The translations under genes and the position numbers were made by a program. From assembly GCF_040436345.1 (NCBI RefSeq), contig NC_133233.1, positions 11,613,381 through 11,677,380 on the forward strand: a stretch of DNA of 64,000 nucleotides, in the 5' to 3' direction. Each line of letters begins with the position of its first letter. The stretch's first letter is position 1. The notes under the pieces are model-generated. The model worked only from the letters and a program-made list of their open reading frames with translations, searched no databases and was not told where the DNA came from. This DNA comes from Pagrus major. Its lineage: Eukaryota > Chordata > Actinopteri > Spariformes > Sparidae. This document shows, piece by piece, positions 1-13,854 of this stretch.

Positions 1-220
1 AGTCAAGCAAACACAAGCAGAAGTTTCGAGTGAAATTAATCAATCAGATCCTTGTATCCCGTTTCCTGTTCATACACTTTCACATACACTGCTCTAACGC
101 TCAAAAGTGGGTGTCACAAACATTTTACACGGGGTGGATAATAGTTCTAAGGGTGAAAATCTAACTGGGGAAAAGCAGACTGATGAATAAGACCACATGT
201 GACAGTCATAATGAACTCGA

Positions 221-1165
<945 letters not shown>

Positions 1166-1332
1166 TTCAGCTGCTTAGATTCAGTCCTATAAAAATCCAC
1201 ACACTCACTGTACAGTTTGCTCATGAAAACAAGCAAAAGCATTAACTTCCAATCAAATAGATACGTTATTGTAGAGCAGTAAAAATGTGTTTCGAGACAA
1301 AGACAGGTATAATTTAATAAACTTACACTGAC

Positions 1333-1440
1333 CTGTGCGGCTGTGAGAGGAGGGATGTCAGCTGTCGTCTCTTTGTGCTTTATGTTGAGATCCCGCGTCT
1401 TTAAGTAGCTCCTTTCCTCAACATTACCGTCCGTTTGCAT
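1333..1440 (-). other. cda: Probable 5' non-coding exon of cda with a uORF
   Basis: On the minus strand an open stretch runs from an ATG at 1440 to a good donor (CAG|GTCAGT) at 1333. If spliced to the acceptor TTTTATAG just upstream of the cda start exon (near 1188), this ATG reads 36 codons and then meets GAC TGA before the cda ATG. It would therefore be an upstream ORF rather than an N-terminal extension. The upstream limit of the exon and the transcription start are not visible. The splice link is inferred from sequence only. Confidence 0.5.
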
Positions 1441-2404
1441 GAGAGATTTGGCTAACAGTCATGCAAAAGATTCAAATTTCCCTCGAAGCAAGTTCATCTC
1501 TTTTCTTTATTTTATTTAGACTACAATGACCCCCCAATCCAGGTCAAACATATACATAAACATACTTTAAACTGATATTTCAAATTTAAATTGAAGTGTC
1601 TTCCCTGTAATGGGTGAACAGTTCCAAGTGCTGACACGGCCATTAAGTGCAATTTAGTCTGCAGACATTGGGTACACGCTGTGACAGATGTCTGAAGCGT
1701 TTACATCTATTTTACCTACAACATTTAAGGACACAAGCCTTTTTTGAAAATCCATTTTGAATGCGCACACTGTCGCCTCTGCTCCAGTCTATGTATTTGG
1801 CTGACAAATAGGCAGAACATTCAAATGACGCCCTCTGATATTCAGAGGAACTGTTTGAAATGTAAATCAGCTCTGTGGCTGCAGCCAGATGTCTCCAGAT
1901 ATAACCAGCTTGATCTGGTCCAATGTCATATCGATTTCATTAGTTAGATTATAGATTTGTTTGACTTTGGGTCACAGAAGTTCATCTCACTCAAAGACGA
2001 CATGAGACTTATTTGAATGAAGCCTGTTTAACTGGTGACAGAGAGTAAGTGAACAACGTGTCCCCTACTTTGGAAAAGCACACAGCCCATTCACACTGGG
2101 ATGGTTTTAACATAAATGATTTTATTCTGTTCTTACTAACTGTCTCCAGCAGCCACAGCAGCAGCAGCAGCAGTCTCATGTGGATCTAACATGGATGGAT
2201 GTGAATGAACATCTGGAAAAAGAAGAGAAGGACGACAGAAAGTGGGGAAGAGAGGGACAAAGGGATAGAGCCGAAAACAGAATGGTCATCAATATTTTGT
2301 ATCACAGTAGATGAGAAGTATGCGGATGGGAACACAGCATTGTTAGTCCCAAAGCTGAACAGCAGATGGCAGTACAGCACACACTATGAAGCAATGATTC
2401 TCAC
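1441..2404. other. Intergenic spacer between cda and C11orf65-like gene
   Basis: This stretch must contain the cda promoter on the minus strand and the 3' end of the next gene. I searched it for the missing last exon(s) of the C11orf65-like gene and did not find them. It holds a (CAG)6 run at 2156-2173 and otherwise unremarkable AT-rich sequence. No other gene is visible. Confidence 0.5.
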
Positions 2405-5400
2405 CTTTGCTCTTCTCAGAGGAGTGACTGCAGGCCAGACACCTCCACTCCTCCATGTAACTGCACAGGCAAAAGAGCAAAGTATTAAAACATGTTCCAA
2501 AATAACACACGTTCAATTATTTTCACCAACATTACAGCTGCAAAGCATCAGAATGTCTCAGACTTTGTGCATCTTACTCCTCAAAGTTGAGAGTGTTGGT
2601 CCAGGCCAGGAGCTCATCCAGCTCCCACTCCTCCAGTATCTCATCGTCTCCCTTCTCTTCAGTGACGCCCGTTGCTTCCTGGGCTGAGTTCCCCACCAGC
2701 GTCGCCATGAATCGGTGCCCTGGGTGAGTCTGCAGACGTCCCCGGTTATACCTGTACGTAAGGGAGGGAGGGCATTCGCACTTCTACACAGGACTGCACA
2801 CAACCCTGTCACAGAAGTGTATTTTCCACATTTTTTGATAGAAAAGGGCAGAAAAGGACTTTAATGTTCATGTGACAGTTGGCAGTCTTGCAGTGTGTTA
2901 AAAAGTAAGCCTTTGTTTTTCTGAAAGAGTCTACACCATCCAGACTTTTCCATGAGAGACCCGTGGCTGTATACACAATCAACTGCTCTCAGACTTTAAA
3001 CCTGCAGCCACACGGCCCTTAATGGGATAGTTTGTCAAGGCCTGCTGCATGCTGGGAGGCAAACTGGTGCTTTGAGTTACACCCTATGTTAATGCTAACA
3101 TGCTAATGTGTTAGATCTTCCCCTGGGACATCATGCACCTAATTCAGTGTGTCATGGTTCGGGTTTTATTTTGGCTGGTTCATCCGTGTGTCATCTTCTA
3201 CTTGCCACTTCCTGTCAGTGTCTGTTTCCACCATTTTTGACTGTCCCATTAGTTTCACCTGCCTCTCGTTAGGCTCCCCTCCCTGTGTCTTCCCCTCTCT
3301 CTGTTTTGTTCCTGGTTTCTCTGTGTAACTCCTCATGTTCTCTGCCCTCATGTTTTTGGATTCCTGCCTGTGTTCTCAGAGTTTCTGGTTTGTAATTAGT
3401 TTTTGTATTTCTCTTTGATTCTTTTTGGTTTTGTCCCAGTCGGTTTTTGTCCCTCAGGATTTTGGATTTTGGATTCTTGTTTTCAACCTTTCAAGCAGAT
3501 TTGTGGGCAAGTTGGCAAGGTAAGGGTAAGGGCAAGGTAAGACTCCAGCAAATTAATGTAAGTCTATGCAAAGTCCTCAACAGTCACACGAATCAACTTG
3601 TGTGTAATTAGAGCAGAGCCACCCCAGCTGCATCTCATCTCTTTAATCAGGCTTCCAGAAATACTCAGCCCTGCAGTGATGCAACACTTTGGCCCAATTT
3701 ATCACCAGTGTTGCTTTTTTTGCATTTAGATCTTGTTGCCTGTTTTCCAGGACTCCCTGTTTCCCTGATGATGATGCTAGATGAAAAGTCAGGGGGGATT
3801 ATCGAGGATTATCGAACATGAATGTCTGCACCAGAGTTCATGACGATCCATGTAATACTTGTTGATATATTTCGCTCAAAACCATCGTTTTCAAACTCAA
3901 ACTGGCTCTAGAGGGAAGTCAGGGGATCGCCAAAGTCGGTGGCATCCATCCTCATGACAGTCCATCCAGTAGCTGTTGATATAACAGCCTGTCCAACATC
4001 CCTCCAATCTAAAAAAATATTCAGTTCACTGCATGATAAAAATGTTTTCAACCCATTCCCCAGGCTGTGATTTCTAATTTAGTAAAAGATGGAATCCTAA
4101 ATGAAACATGCCCTCGGTCATTTGTACAGTTGTGTATATTAATCATAGTCCATTATTGGATATCTCCGTACAAAAGACTAATGTCCAAATGTCCCCTCGG
4201 GCCACAGGGAATAAAGACTCACAACCTTTAATACACAATCAGAACAGCAGTGTTTTGTTAATCAACCTGCCGTTTTCAAAAGGTCAACAGGAAGCTGACT
4301 TTCAGAGAGACTGATGCTTCGCTCTGTGAATGAATTTAAATAATAATACACACTTGGTTAGACACAAACTGAGGCCAGAATTTACTGTTGCCCTTCAAAA
4401 CCTCAGTAGCTGTCGTACAGCAGAAGACTAGTTTTCAGGGACGGACAAATTCATGGAGCTCTCATTTCAGGCCATCCACACCTCCTCAAACTCACATCTG
4501 CATCAGCCATTCAATTTTCTTCCTCTTCCTCCACTCGTCTACATCCTGTCGCCGCTGCAACTTGGAATAGTGAAAGTCTTTTTTTTTGTTGGCGCCGACC
4601 TCCGCGGGGTCAGCTGTGGGTACCACCTACCAGAGAGAAGAAGAAGCACGTGAGCAAAGACTTTATAACATCTGCTGTGAGCGGCTTACAGTTGGACTTA
4701 TATCTGACTTTGTTTTGAATTGAATAAAGTGTCTGAGAGCATTATGTTTCAGCTTAGGCAATGTGTTTAATGTGGCTGTTTATCTGTTTAATACAAGGGC
4801 ATCAGACTCTAAGTAACAGGCTTCTTCACCTTGCAACAGAAGAGCCTCCAGCTGTTGTTCTCCATACGCTGGTACCATCCCGATCGGTCCTCCTGCACAA
4901 CAGGCAAGCCTTTTGCCTCAGGCTGCTTCAGGGCTTGTCGGGTGTAGTTCCGTGGGCTGCTGGCACACACGTCTGTGACGGGTCGATGGGTGAAGATCTT
5001 GTAATAAATGTTGGGCGGAAAAGTCATCTGAAGGCAAAAGTAAAGTTTAGATGTTAGAAGTTATGTCTGCATCATTATATTCGTGTAGTTGTTGGGTAAA
5101 TAAGCGTTGTTTCTCTGTTTGGCTCTCACCCCTCCAAGTCGAAATCTGATGAACACCCCCGCAGCAGCATCCAGCAACTCTGCCTGTCGTGGGAAAATCA
5201 AACTCCACCATTTATTAACAATTATACAGCATAAATACGTATATTATTCATTTTTTAATGAGCATGGTTTCCGTCACCTCTCTGGGATTGACAGTTTTGA
5301 GCATCTTCTGTGGATCCTGCTGGTTGCAATGGCTGACGCGATTTTTGAAATACTTGAAGACCTCTCTGTACTACAGTGTGGGTAGAAAAAATAGTTTTAG

Positions 5401-5520
5401 TTGATGCATGTTGACTTTGAGTCGAGTATATGTAAGAGTGTGTGTGCCAACGGCAGCAGCACTCACCACATATCTTATCCAGGCCCTCTGAATTCTTCTG
5501 GCTGCTATCTGCTGTTCTTC
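2405..5520 (-). CDS. C11orf65: C11orf65/MFI orthologue, seven internal coding exons (ends not found)
   Basis: Seven minus-strand exons join in frame: 5520-5467, 5370-5278, 5183-5130, 5027-4830, 4626-4496, 2751-2578 and 2460-2405. They give about 253 residues; the human protein has about 313. Hallmarks seen are an IQ-type segment (AARRIQRAWIRYV) in the first exon, AELLDAAAG, FPPNIYYKIFTHRP, the DRSGWYQRMENN stretch, a basic FHYSKLQRRQD helix, and the conserved WELDELLAWTNTLNFE near the C-terminus. All junctions use GT-AG with matching phases (0, 0, 0, 0, 2, 2). Human MFI is described as an inhibitor of mitochondrial fission that interferes with the MFF-DRP1 interaction; transfer of that role here is inference. 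The first (Met) exon and the last exon after SSEKSK were not located. A 1.7-kb intron (2752-4495) holds repeats. The gene lies on the same strand as cda, about 1 kb upstream of it. Confidence 0.9.
3050..4000. repeat. Dispersed-repeat fragments in the C11orf65-like intron
   Basis: The long intron contains a short TGCTAACATGCTAATG block (about 3090-3110). From about 3140 to 3500 follows a T/C-rich stretch resembling 3' tails of fish retroelements. A segment around 3815-4000 (CATGAATGTCTGCACC..., ATCCATGTAATACTTGTTG...) matches a repeat type also seen at 26290-26415. Family names cannot be assigned without a repeat library. Confidence 0.35.
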
Positions 5521-5924
5521 CTGTAAACTGGAGGTGTATGAGGGAACGAGAAGAGGTTAAAGGAAGAGGAGAATGCCAGTTAATGACAGCCAGTCAAGTA
5601 CTGTATACAATCTTGACATATGTGCTTGTATTTTACTCAAGTACTTTCATTTCCACTACTTGATTCTCCTACTCCAGCACATTTCGTAGGGAAATGTTAG
5701 ACTTTTGATTCCACTAGAATTATCAAAAGGCTATAGTTGACAGATTTTGATTTTACATACAAAGCATGTGATCATTAAACAAATCCATTGTTATAGATTA
5801 TTCTACCCTCAGGCAGAATAAGCTCCACCTGCTACAACATTAAAATGCTGCGTACACACTGATAATGTATCAATAATAGTCCAATTCAAAAATTAACTGA
5901 CATTGTCAACAGAATGGGAAGAAA

Positions 5925-6035
5925 TTAAAGTTTTGACGTTATGTCAAAGACTGTGAATTGTGTTGAAGAGATATCTACTGAAGTTAGCATGCTAACCAGC
6001 TAGCCCCAGGCCTGAAAGCCTCTTTCTCAAACGTT
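5925..6035. repeat. Dispersed repeat family A, copy 1 (partial)
   Basis: The core contains ACTGAAGTTAGCATGCTAAC, then CAGCTAGCCCCAGGCCTGAAA and CTCTTTCTC. The same string occurs at about 8305-8355, and diverged inverted copies lie near 40745-41042 and 46130-46345. It is probably a short non-autonomous element common in teleosts. Boundaries are approximate. Confidence 0.55.
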
Positions 6036-8254
6036 GAAATGGATGCTTGTGTCATTTTTGCGTTTTACGTTTTGGGTCAAACTCAGGAAAGACGGCACAA
6101 AACATGTAGCCTCGCAGAGCTGATGCATGTTCCAGTGTGTGCACTCGAGTTCAGTGTATTCGTCTTATCGCAGGGGGACATCAGTGTACAGGTCAGTGCA
6201 TCACACCGCTGTCCTCTCTTCCTCTCATTCAGCTGGTTAATGCAGCGGACCAGAGCCCACTAGGGGTCAGTGTGTGCACTCTCACACTGATTCAGGTTCA
6301 GTGTCTTCATGTTCCCGCAGGGCAACATCACCTTACAAATCAATGCCAAATACTATGGCTGACACACTCTCCCAACCCACACTCACTCACCAGGCAGTTT
6401 TCAGATTTGAAATCGCTTTACTTTTCAAGTTATTGGCCTCCATTTCGCAGAGATAGCCTTGAAAGAAATCTCATAAGGCTTCCATAGAACATTAAAATTC
6501 AAACTTTCATCTTGCTTTGCCTTCAGCTCTGAATCTGTGTATCCATAATCTGGCCGTGGCATAAAATATACATTACCTCATGACTTCCTCTGTCTGTAAA
6601 TGTAAGTGTAATTTAAGCTAACAGCCTGCTAACGCTAGCAGTCAGATTTTCCTTTTTCTTCGGTTACCTGGCAACAACAACAAAGCACACCTTATCTGGT
6701 ACTTTCAAAACAAAAGTGATCACCGACAACGGTGGTCAGGTTCATCAAATGTTGGTAGATTTTAGTGTAAAAACTGAACAAAACAAACAAAAAACCTTGT
6801 TTACTCACTTTGTGATATTCATGTAAATATCTGTCTGACTCAGCAGGCTGTACATAATGATAGGTCCAAAAGTGTGCTTTTATTTTGAAGACAAAACTAG
6901 TAGTATATCCAGACATTACACACTAAACTTTGCTGGCACAAACCAGTGCAGAACAACAAAATTAATCATATGAAGCAGTTATTTAATTAAAAAATAATTA
7001 AAGGAATACATGCTTATATTCAGTGCAGGTCAAGATGAATGTAAAGATACTTAACCTGTTGGCCTTTAGATGGAGCTCTTTCACAAGTAACCACAGCTTT
7101 TCTTTTGGCTCCCCACCACTCACACATTACACTACTATTGAGCTTGCTTATGCATGCACCACACACCCCAAATCACTAAAGATCTTTGTAAATATGTAAT
7201 GAATAATGTTCTTCCTTTAAACGTCCTGATATGAACAGCCAGGCCCCCAATCCACTTTGTCAATTAGTCTGTCAGACAGTGTCATCAGCAGGGTGTGTGA
7301 GATCTCTCTCTGGGTATGAGCAAAGGCGGCAAATCAGACTGGTTGATGTGGTTAAAGCGTTCGACTGTATTTAAAAATATATATACACTTGAGGTGTGAC
7401 AGAGTCTTGCAGGAGTAAGAAAACACTCAAAAGCTGATAACATATGTCCACAGGTACACAGTCACCTGAAACCTGAAATCCTGTTTGCTCTCCAGACAAA
7501 CCGTGCTCATAATCCGGGACCAAAACAGTTGCTGATATGACTTGCTAACAAGACAGATGTCCATTATGCAAATATCTGCAGAATGCATTTCCTCTCTAAA
7601 GCCTACGGGCATCTAACAGAAATCAATTCCCATTTATTCAAAGCTGAAATCTCTTCCTCTTCCAGTCTGTTTATTTTCTCCAAGGGGAATGCTCTGTCTT
7701 CTTGACTCCTAACAAGGACAGCCTGGTTTCCATACTTCTAACACAGAGAAAAATATTATATTGGCTCGTACTTATGATACATGGCTTTTGGACAATACTG
7801 TAAATGTATTTAGATTTCTGAATATTTTGCAGACATTTGGCTTCACGATCTGATTAAAGGTGCATTATGTGGGAATTTTAATTAATTTAATTCAATCAAG
7901 CTTTATCCAATATCAGACTCTATAGCCCGGTATCACTCTAGATTTTAAACCACCCACAGCTGCTTCACAGTCAAACACTAGGGCAACAAAACCATGCAGA
8001 TGGAACAATAATCTCCACTTCACTGTAAGTAAGAACAAAGTAAAAACAAAATCCTGGACTGTCCCTTTATTTGGATCCACACCAAAAGTAAATGGGGTCT
8101 ATTCTGGGCCAAGACCCATTCTCCATCCAAGTATTGTGGAAAACCGTCTGGTAGTTTGTGCGTAATCCTGCTGACAAACCAACAAACAAACAATTTGACA
8201 AGGGGGAAATATAACTTCACAGGTGAGAATTAACTCAAATTATTATTATAACTG

Positions 8255-8605
8255 TTCTGTCATTATATTAAAGATGTATAAGTAATGTGTTGCAGAGATT
8301 ACTGAAGTTAGCATGCTAACCAGCTAGCCCCAGGCCTGAAAACCTCTTTCTCCAGGCAGTGGTCCAAAGCTCCTGCCATAGCGGTGTACACCGCTGGTAC
8401 ACTGTTGTACACTGGTTGTCTGGCTAGCTGCACAGCTAACTGAGCTAACAAGCTAACAGCAGCTAAAATCATGAATGTATAAATGGAATATAGTTCGCAG
8501 CAGTCAGCAGTTACTCTGGTGATATGCAGCCCCAGTTTGTTGGGAGCATGAATTCAACAGGTGGCAAATTTGCATGTGTTGCACCTTTTTAAAACAGGGT
8601 TTGAC
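8255..8605. repeat. Dispersed repeat family A, copy 2 (longest)
   Basis: It shares a stretch of more than 40 bases with copy 1, with one or two differences. It continues through a GTACACCGCTGGTACACTG palindromic patch, GCTAACAAGCTAACAGCAGC and a TTGCATGTGTTGCACCTTTT end. The GCACCTTT terminus matches the 41030 end of the inverted copy. No open frame; probably non-autonomous. Confidence 0.55.
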
Positions 8606-10264
8606 TGATAAGTTTTGAAGTGAAGGCAGAGAAAAGAGAAAAGAGCCCACAAAAGAAGCATTTTTCTGAGTGTGTGATATGAATCAGTTTCATTAAATGA
8701 GTCTGGGAGCTTGGTTTGGCATGGCAGGGTTCCTGTTGATACAGCTGACATTTCTGTGCGAATTGCCTGTGTGATTATCACAAAACTAATTTGTTGATGG
8801 CTTTGTATTTTTCATCAGTTTGGAGTTTGGCTTCCGAAAGCAGCAGTAAGCCAGACGACAAACATCTAGCATTGAAGGAGCACAGAGCCCCGACGAAAGG
8901 ATAAAGATGATATCTGAGCAGATGGGGGAGGAGGTGTCTCGTGGTCTGTGCTGCCTGATTCATCTCAGTGCCTCATTGTTGGTTTGTAGCAGAATGAAAA
9001 TGTATGCGTGGAATGAAAATCAAAGATTTGCATCGATTTACAGCTGAGCCTGACCTGTCACACTCTTCTAATGAGAAGACAGGAAAATGTGTGGAGTCCT
9101 TGTACAATGACACACAAGGGCGTGTTATATATTCACACCATTACCACGGATGTTCCCATTGTCATATCAACCCTGCATTTTAACTAGGTGTGTCCAATTT
9201 AGACCTCCTGTGTGTCAGTGAATGAATTCTCTCCTTCTCGCTCCTCATCAGCCACATACTGGAGCTGTGTTATTTCCTCCATTAGTTTCTGATTGTTGTG
9301 AGCAATTACGTGCAGGTGTTAATGGCTTTTACCTCAGGGGCCAGGAGAGAATGCAGCCGTGTTGATGTCCTCTCTCAAATGGAAATGCTTTGTCTTTCCA
9401 GACACTCGTCAACATGGGAACAACAACAGAAACACAGCAGTCAACATCTATCTTGTTCCAGAGTGCACACAGTCAACAGAGAGCTGGATTCTTTCACAGG
9501 TATCGCAGCATGTGCTTCAACATTACTTCTTCCAGGGCAGTCCTCAGGGCAGATTGTTCCCTCTGCAGGGCAACTTGTTTCATCACAAAGACGGGGGAAA
9601 CTGCCTCGAACTGAAGGAGGCAGCACAAGACTGATGCAATGCAAAGCCGAAGTTTAAAAACATCTGGGAAAACACAACATTATTACGGAAAAGCATTGGT
9701 CAATACTGGTACAGTGTGTGGATTATAATGCCAAGATGCACCCATTTAATCTGGCAGCACCCATTTTATTTCATTTTTATATTATTGGTGATCTACATGG
9801 ACAGTAACACCAAAGAGCAAAGGCAGAGAGATAGTGGTGTTTAACTAGGAGATCACATTTGTGGTTTGAGTCAGACCTATTTGCACATTATGAATACATT
9901 ATGACAGCGTAATGATTTGGTAAAAATGTACGCATCCATATTTGTATTAAGAAGAAAAGAACCAACAAAAAAGGATATTAAGTTTGTGTGAGGCTGATAT
10001 TTAGCATACTTATCATTAAAAAATAACCATTAAACTGGGAGGTGGTGCATGCTGTACAGATCATGAAGCTACTTGAGGAAATAGTATGAATGCAGGCTTG
10101 GGCAAATCATCATCAAAACAATAAAAGAAAAACAGAGACTAACCCTGAAGGCCCAGACACACCAAACATATGCCAAAGAACTGGTGGCGACATCGACAAT
10201 TCCAGGATGACTACGGCCTTGGTCAAACTTCCTGCCCAATTTCGTTTTTTTTTGGCATATCCAG

Positions 10265-10724
10265 TAGCGATGGGAATTCCAGCTCTTTCGAGGGAGCCAG
10301 ATCATTTGGCTCAAGCTCAGCAATATAAGCCAGCTCTTTCAGCTCCCAAACGGCCCTTCATTTTATTTCCCTTCATAATTCAGCCAAATGTTTTGACCTG
10401 TGATTGGTATGTGTGCACATATTGTGGCGGTACTGGCAGTAAAGTGCTTACAAACCAGCCCCAACCTACATAAAAATTTAAATGAAAAACATGTACATCT
10501 AGAGGGGATGCCCAATGTCAACTACATGGATAATAAACAAATGCATCTTCTGGGAAAATCACAAAATGCCTCTTCAGGGGATAATCAAACTGAAATGTGC
10601 TTCTACAAGCTCTCAGTTCCCCAGTGAAATTATATTTATATTACTCAGGTGGGAGCTTGCTCACATCCTTCACTTAAAGGAGCCGGCTCATATTGCCAAC
10701 TCACTGATAACCGACACGTCACTA
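10265..10724. mobile_element. hAT-type non-autonomous element (460 bp) with perfect 8-bp target duplication
   Basis: The element begins TAGCGATGGGAATTCC and ends GACACGTCACTA, an imperfect terminal inverted repeat (7 of 10 terminal bases). It is flanked by ATATCCAG on both sides (10257-10264 and 10725-10732). An exact 8-bp duplication is diagnostic of hAT transposition. The interior is rich in GAGCC/GGCTC blocks (GGGAGCCAGATC, GGAGCCGGCTC), a composition I associate with a common fish hAT MITE type. There is no transposase frame. Confidence 0.75.
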
Positions 10725-10732
10725 ATATCCAG

Positions 10733-12984
10733 ATTGATTTTACAGTGTCTGGACAGCAAAAAAACACATGAAATACGATTTTTACAAAGTGGATTCAAGT
10801 CAAATTTTGTAGGAGGTTTGAAATATGATTCAAATCAGATTTCCACAGCTCCTTCTCAGTCCAGACCATCTGGTGCTCTAAAGTGTCCTTTAGAGTTGCT
10901 CGCAACGCAACATGAAACAACAACGGAGAAGCATAGTAGATACAGAGATTTTTTATTTACTGATGCATATGTCGTATGTATATGTATACCATGCAGATAG
11001 GCTGGTGATATCTGGTTACACAAGTCCAACTTGATCACCTGAAGATAGCGGTGCGGACGGCCTGTCTTACAGATCTGATTTGAGACACAAATCTGTTTTG
11101 CCTGCAGTCTTCACAAAGCCTATAGCTCCTATGAAAAGTCTTACAACAATATCCAGTTTGATAGTGTATATCCAATAATATCAAGCTTGAAACCCATTCA
11201 AAATGCATATATTTGGGACTTGACGGTGGTGTGTGAGCTCATCTTATAGGACCGGGTTACGTCAGACATAAAAGGTTAGAGCAGACTCTCAAAGTAAATC
11301 AATAAAGAAACTGAAATATCATCCTTCATACATCTTGTAATTAACTCTATGTCATACTCAGTCGGTTAAAGATTTTTCCAGAGTGGCCACGGGACTGATC
11401 TGATCACCCAGATCTGCTTACATACTTCATTCATGCAGACAAATATGCAAAGGATTCTTAGACAGAGTAGCCATGTGGCCTCGATGTTCAACTGAGCATC
11501 TCCAGTTTCACAAGTGGGATCCAAAGTCAAGTCAAAATCATGAGCAACACACTCACTGTGGGTACAATCACTGTGTTAATACAGTCGAGCGCTCTGACTC
11601 AGAGCCCCGCGCAGCTGGTGATGGAGCTGTGACGTACAGTGTGAGTAATTCTAGTGCTGTTTCATCAGCCCCGAAGTGTTAGAGAAATTCACAATGGCTG
11701 CGCTGGTATTGAACCATGACACTTCATGGGGCTTATACATGGGAAGATATCTATGAGGCATACCCATACAAATACACCACACACAAACAGATACGAGATA
11801 CCCTCAGTCCATTGCTCCCAACACCTCTAACAAGTCCAAACAAAGATCATGGAGGCTGGCAGGTTCATTTATTATTAAAGTGTTCTGAGCAAAGCCTGCC
11901 ATCAGCTCTGAATTACATACCTGCCAGAAGAGCAGCTACTCTCCAGTTTAATGCTACAAACGCAGATTCAAAAATCAACCTCACGCTGTCTGTATATGAC
12001 TTGTACAACAGACCTGGAGGAAGTCTGCCTTCTTCACAGGGGAAAAAGAATTAATTTGACTCAAAATCGTAATGCCTTAATCTGATAATCTGATTATCTT
12101 AATCTGATTTATTTCAGCACAACAACTGCAGTTTGAAAAGTTCTCCAACAACTGCCTCAGAGTCGTTTTTATCAGTATCATCTCTGCACATGACAGTGTA
12201 ACACTGTGGTTCTTCTTCTGGAATGTTCCCGTTCAGAAGCCGAAGAACGTTCACCCCACCAATACTTATCAATCATTAACAATGACAGAGGAATTACAGG
12301 GAAAAACTGTTAGCAGTGTACCTGAGAACAAGAAGATCACTAATAATGCATTAAGGATGAATAGTGCAGCAAAACATGTGACTGCGTTGGGCTCTGTGGG
12401 ATTAAGTGTGCGCAGGTATGTTTAGATGACACCTTCATGAATTTACAATGGCCCTTTTGATTATGTATTATGAATCTGTGTGGTTGTACAGTGCATGTAT
12501 GCTCATACCGTACATAAGCATAACTCAGCCAGCTTGTTCCAGACATACTGTATCGCCCTGTTTGTAAAGCTCTGGATCAGCATCAGCATGACAACATCCA
12601 TCTCTCCATCTCTTCATCACTCATCAACTGTTCTGGATGGTTGATGACACGGTATGCTTTGGGCAGAGCAGCAGTTATCTTCAGTCTAATGCATTAACAA
12701 TGTCACACTGTAACCAACAATCTTATCATGCTATCGTATGCTCAAGACTAATCCTTTCATGTTTAGCATCTACCTGTAACGCAAGGGATCTGTCTGCCTA
12801 TATGGTTGCCCTTTGCATATTTCTGACCATTGGCAGAGGGGCACTGGTGATGCAGGCTATCAGCTTGTGCTCATTGGCTCCAGGGAAGTACAGGAGAGTT
12901 TGGTTTTAACATTGGTATATCCAGTATCCTGCAGAAAAAGTAAAGTGCAGTCAACGAGCAGATATGCTTGTCTTGAGTCAGTCC
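10733..12984. other. Non-coding stretch, no gene seen
   Basis: Several 60-160-codon open frames occur by chance in this AT-rich region. None has a recognisable domain, a convincing start context or splice-linked partners. I see no RNA gene and no clear element. Confidence 0.4.
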
Positions 12985-13107
12985 AAACCCTGAAGCCCGG
13001 TCCGGCTGCTGCGCTCTGCACAGAGCCCTTTGCGGCATGTCATCCCCTCTCTCTCCCCCATTTCCTGTCTCTCTTTGGCTGCACTTTCAAATGAAGGCAA
13101 AATAAAT
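12985..13107 (+). repeat. 3' part of a tRNA-derived fish SINE
   Basis: The sequence GAGCCCTTTGCGGCATGTC is followed by a C/T-rich CCCCTCTCTCTCCCC run, then TTTCCTGTCTCTCTTTGGC and an AAGGCAAAATAAAT tail. This matches the body and tail of a tRNA-derived SINE common in teleosts. Its GCCCTTTGC overlaps the end of the SINE head present on the minus strand at 60528-60633. The tRNA-like head is missing or heavily diverged. The SINE family name is not asserted. Confidence 0.6.
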
Positions 13108-13853
13108 ATATGATAATTAATTTACAAAACAAATCTCAAACTTGTCTTGTTGATATGTCTATATTTTATTCATTTATCTAATCATCATCTGATCTCCATG
13201 TCCCTGCTGCGTTGCGACAACAATAGACGCTATATGTCAGATGCCTAATCAGAAAACAAAGACTGCACCTCAAATTGAAAAGGACTGCTGGAGAAATGGA
13301 GAGATTTTTGACTGAAGTACTTGATGCAAATCTTCAAATGCTTATGACATGGATTTATTTGATGACTGGGATAATACACAGTTCAGATGATAAGTGTATT
13401 TTTGCATCGGTGCAGAACGATAAATGAAATGATTTACAGGCCGTGACTATGGTCCGAAATCACTAATGTAATCACTCTGCTATCTCTAACCCATCTTCCA
13501 AGAGGTGAGATCTTAGATACTTACCAGAAATCCCAAAGGAGCATATGCAAATGAGGTTCATTAATTAATTTCACAAATTCGTGATTGGTATTCCAAACAG
13601 GCGATCTTTCAGACTAAACTAACTCCAAAAAGAGCATATGGCAATCACATTCTGGATTGGGTGACCAAGATCCAATTTAACGATCTGGTTCAGAGTTTAA
13701 ATTCACCTTCCAGAAAGTGTATTTTAAGAAGCACCTGGTGGATGATGGACACAGGATAAATGCACAGTTTGAAGAGGATATTGTGTAACGCTAAAACTCA
13801 GGTATGAGATTGCTACAGGATAAAAAATAGCAGGAAAATCACAGAGCACGATA

Positions 13854-13854
<1 letters not shown>

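Larger units (their letters stand above)
5521..10256. other. Non-coding region upstream of the C11orf65-like gene
   Basis: I searched this stretch for the first exon of the C11orf65-like gene and for any other gene and see none that I can support. Open frames here are short and lack family motifs. It holds two dispersed-repeat copies (listed separately at 5925-6035 and 8255-8605) and AT-rich unique-looking sequence. Confidence 0.45.

Noticed and set aside
2558..2812. 84-codon minus-strand frame with its own ATG
   Set aside because: It is a wrong-register reading through the real C11orf65-like exon 2751-2578, whose correct frame gives the conserved WELDELLAWTNTLNFE.
10090..10473. 127-codon plus-strand frame near 10.1-10.5 kb
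   Set aside because: It runs through the left half of the hAT MITE at 10265-10724 and has no protein motif.
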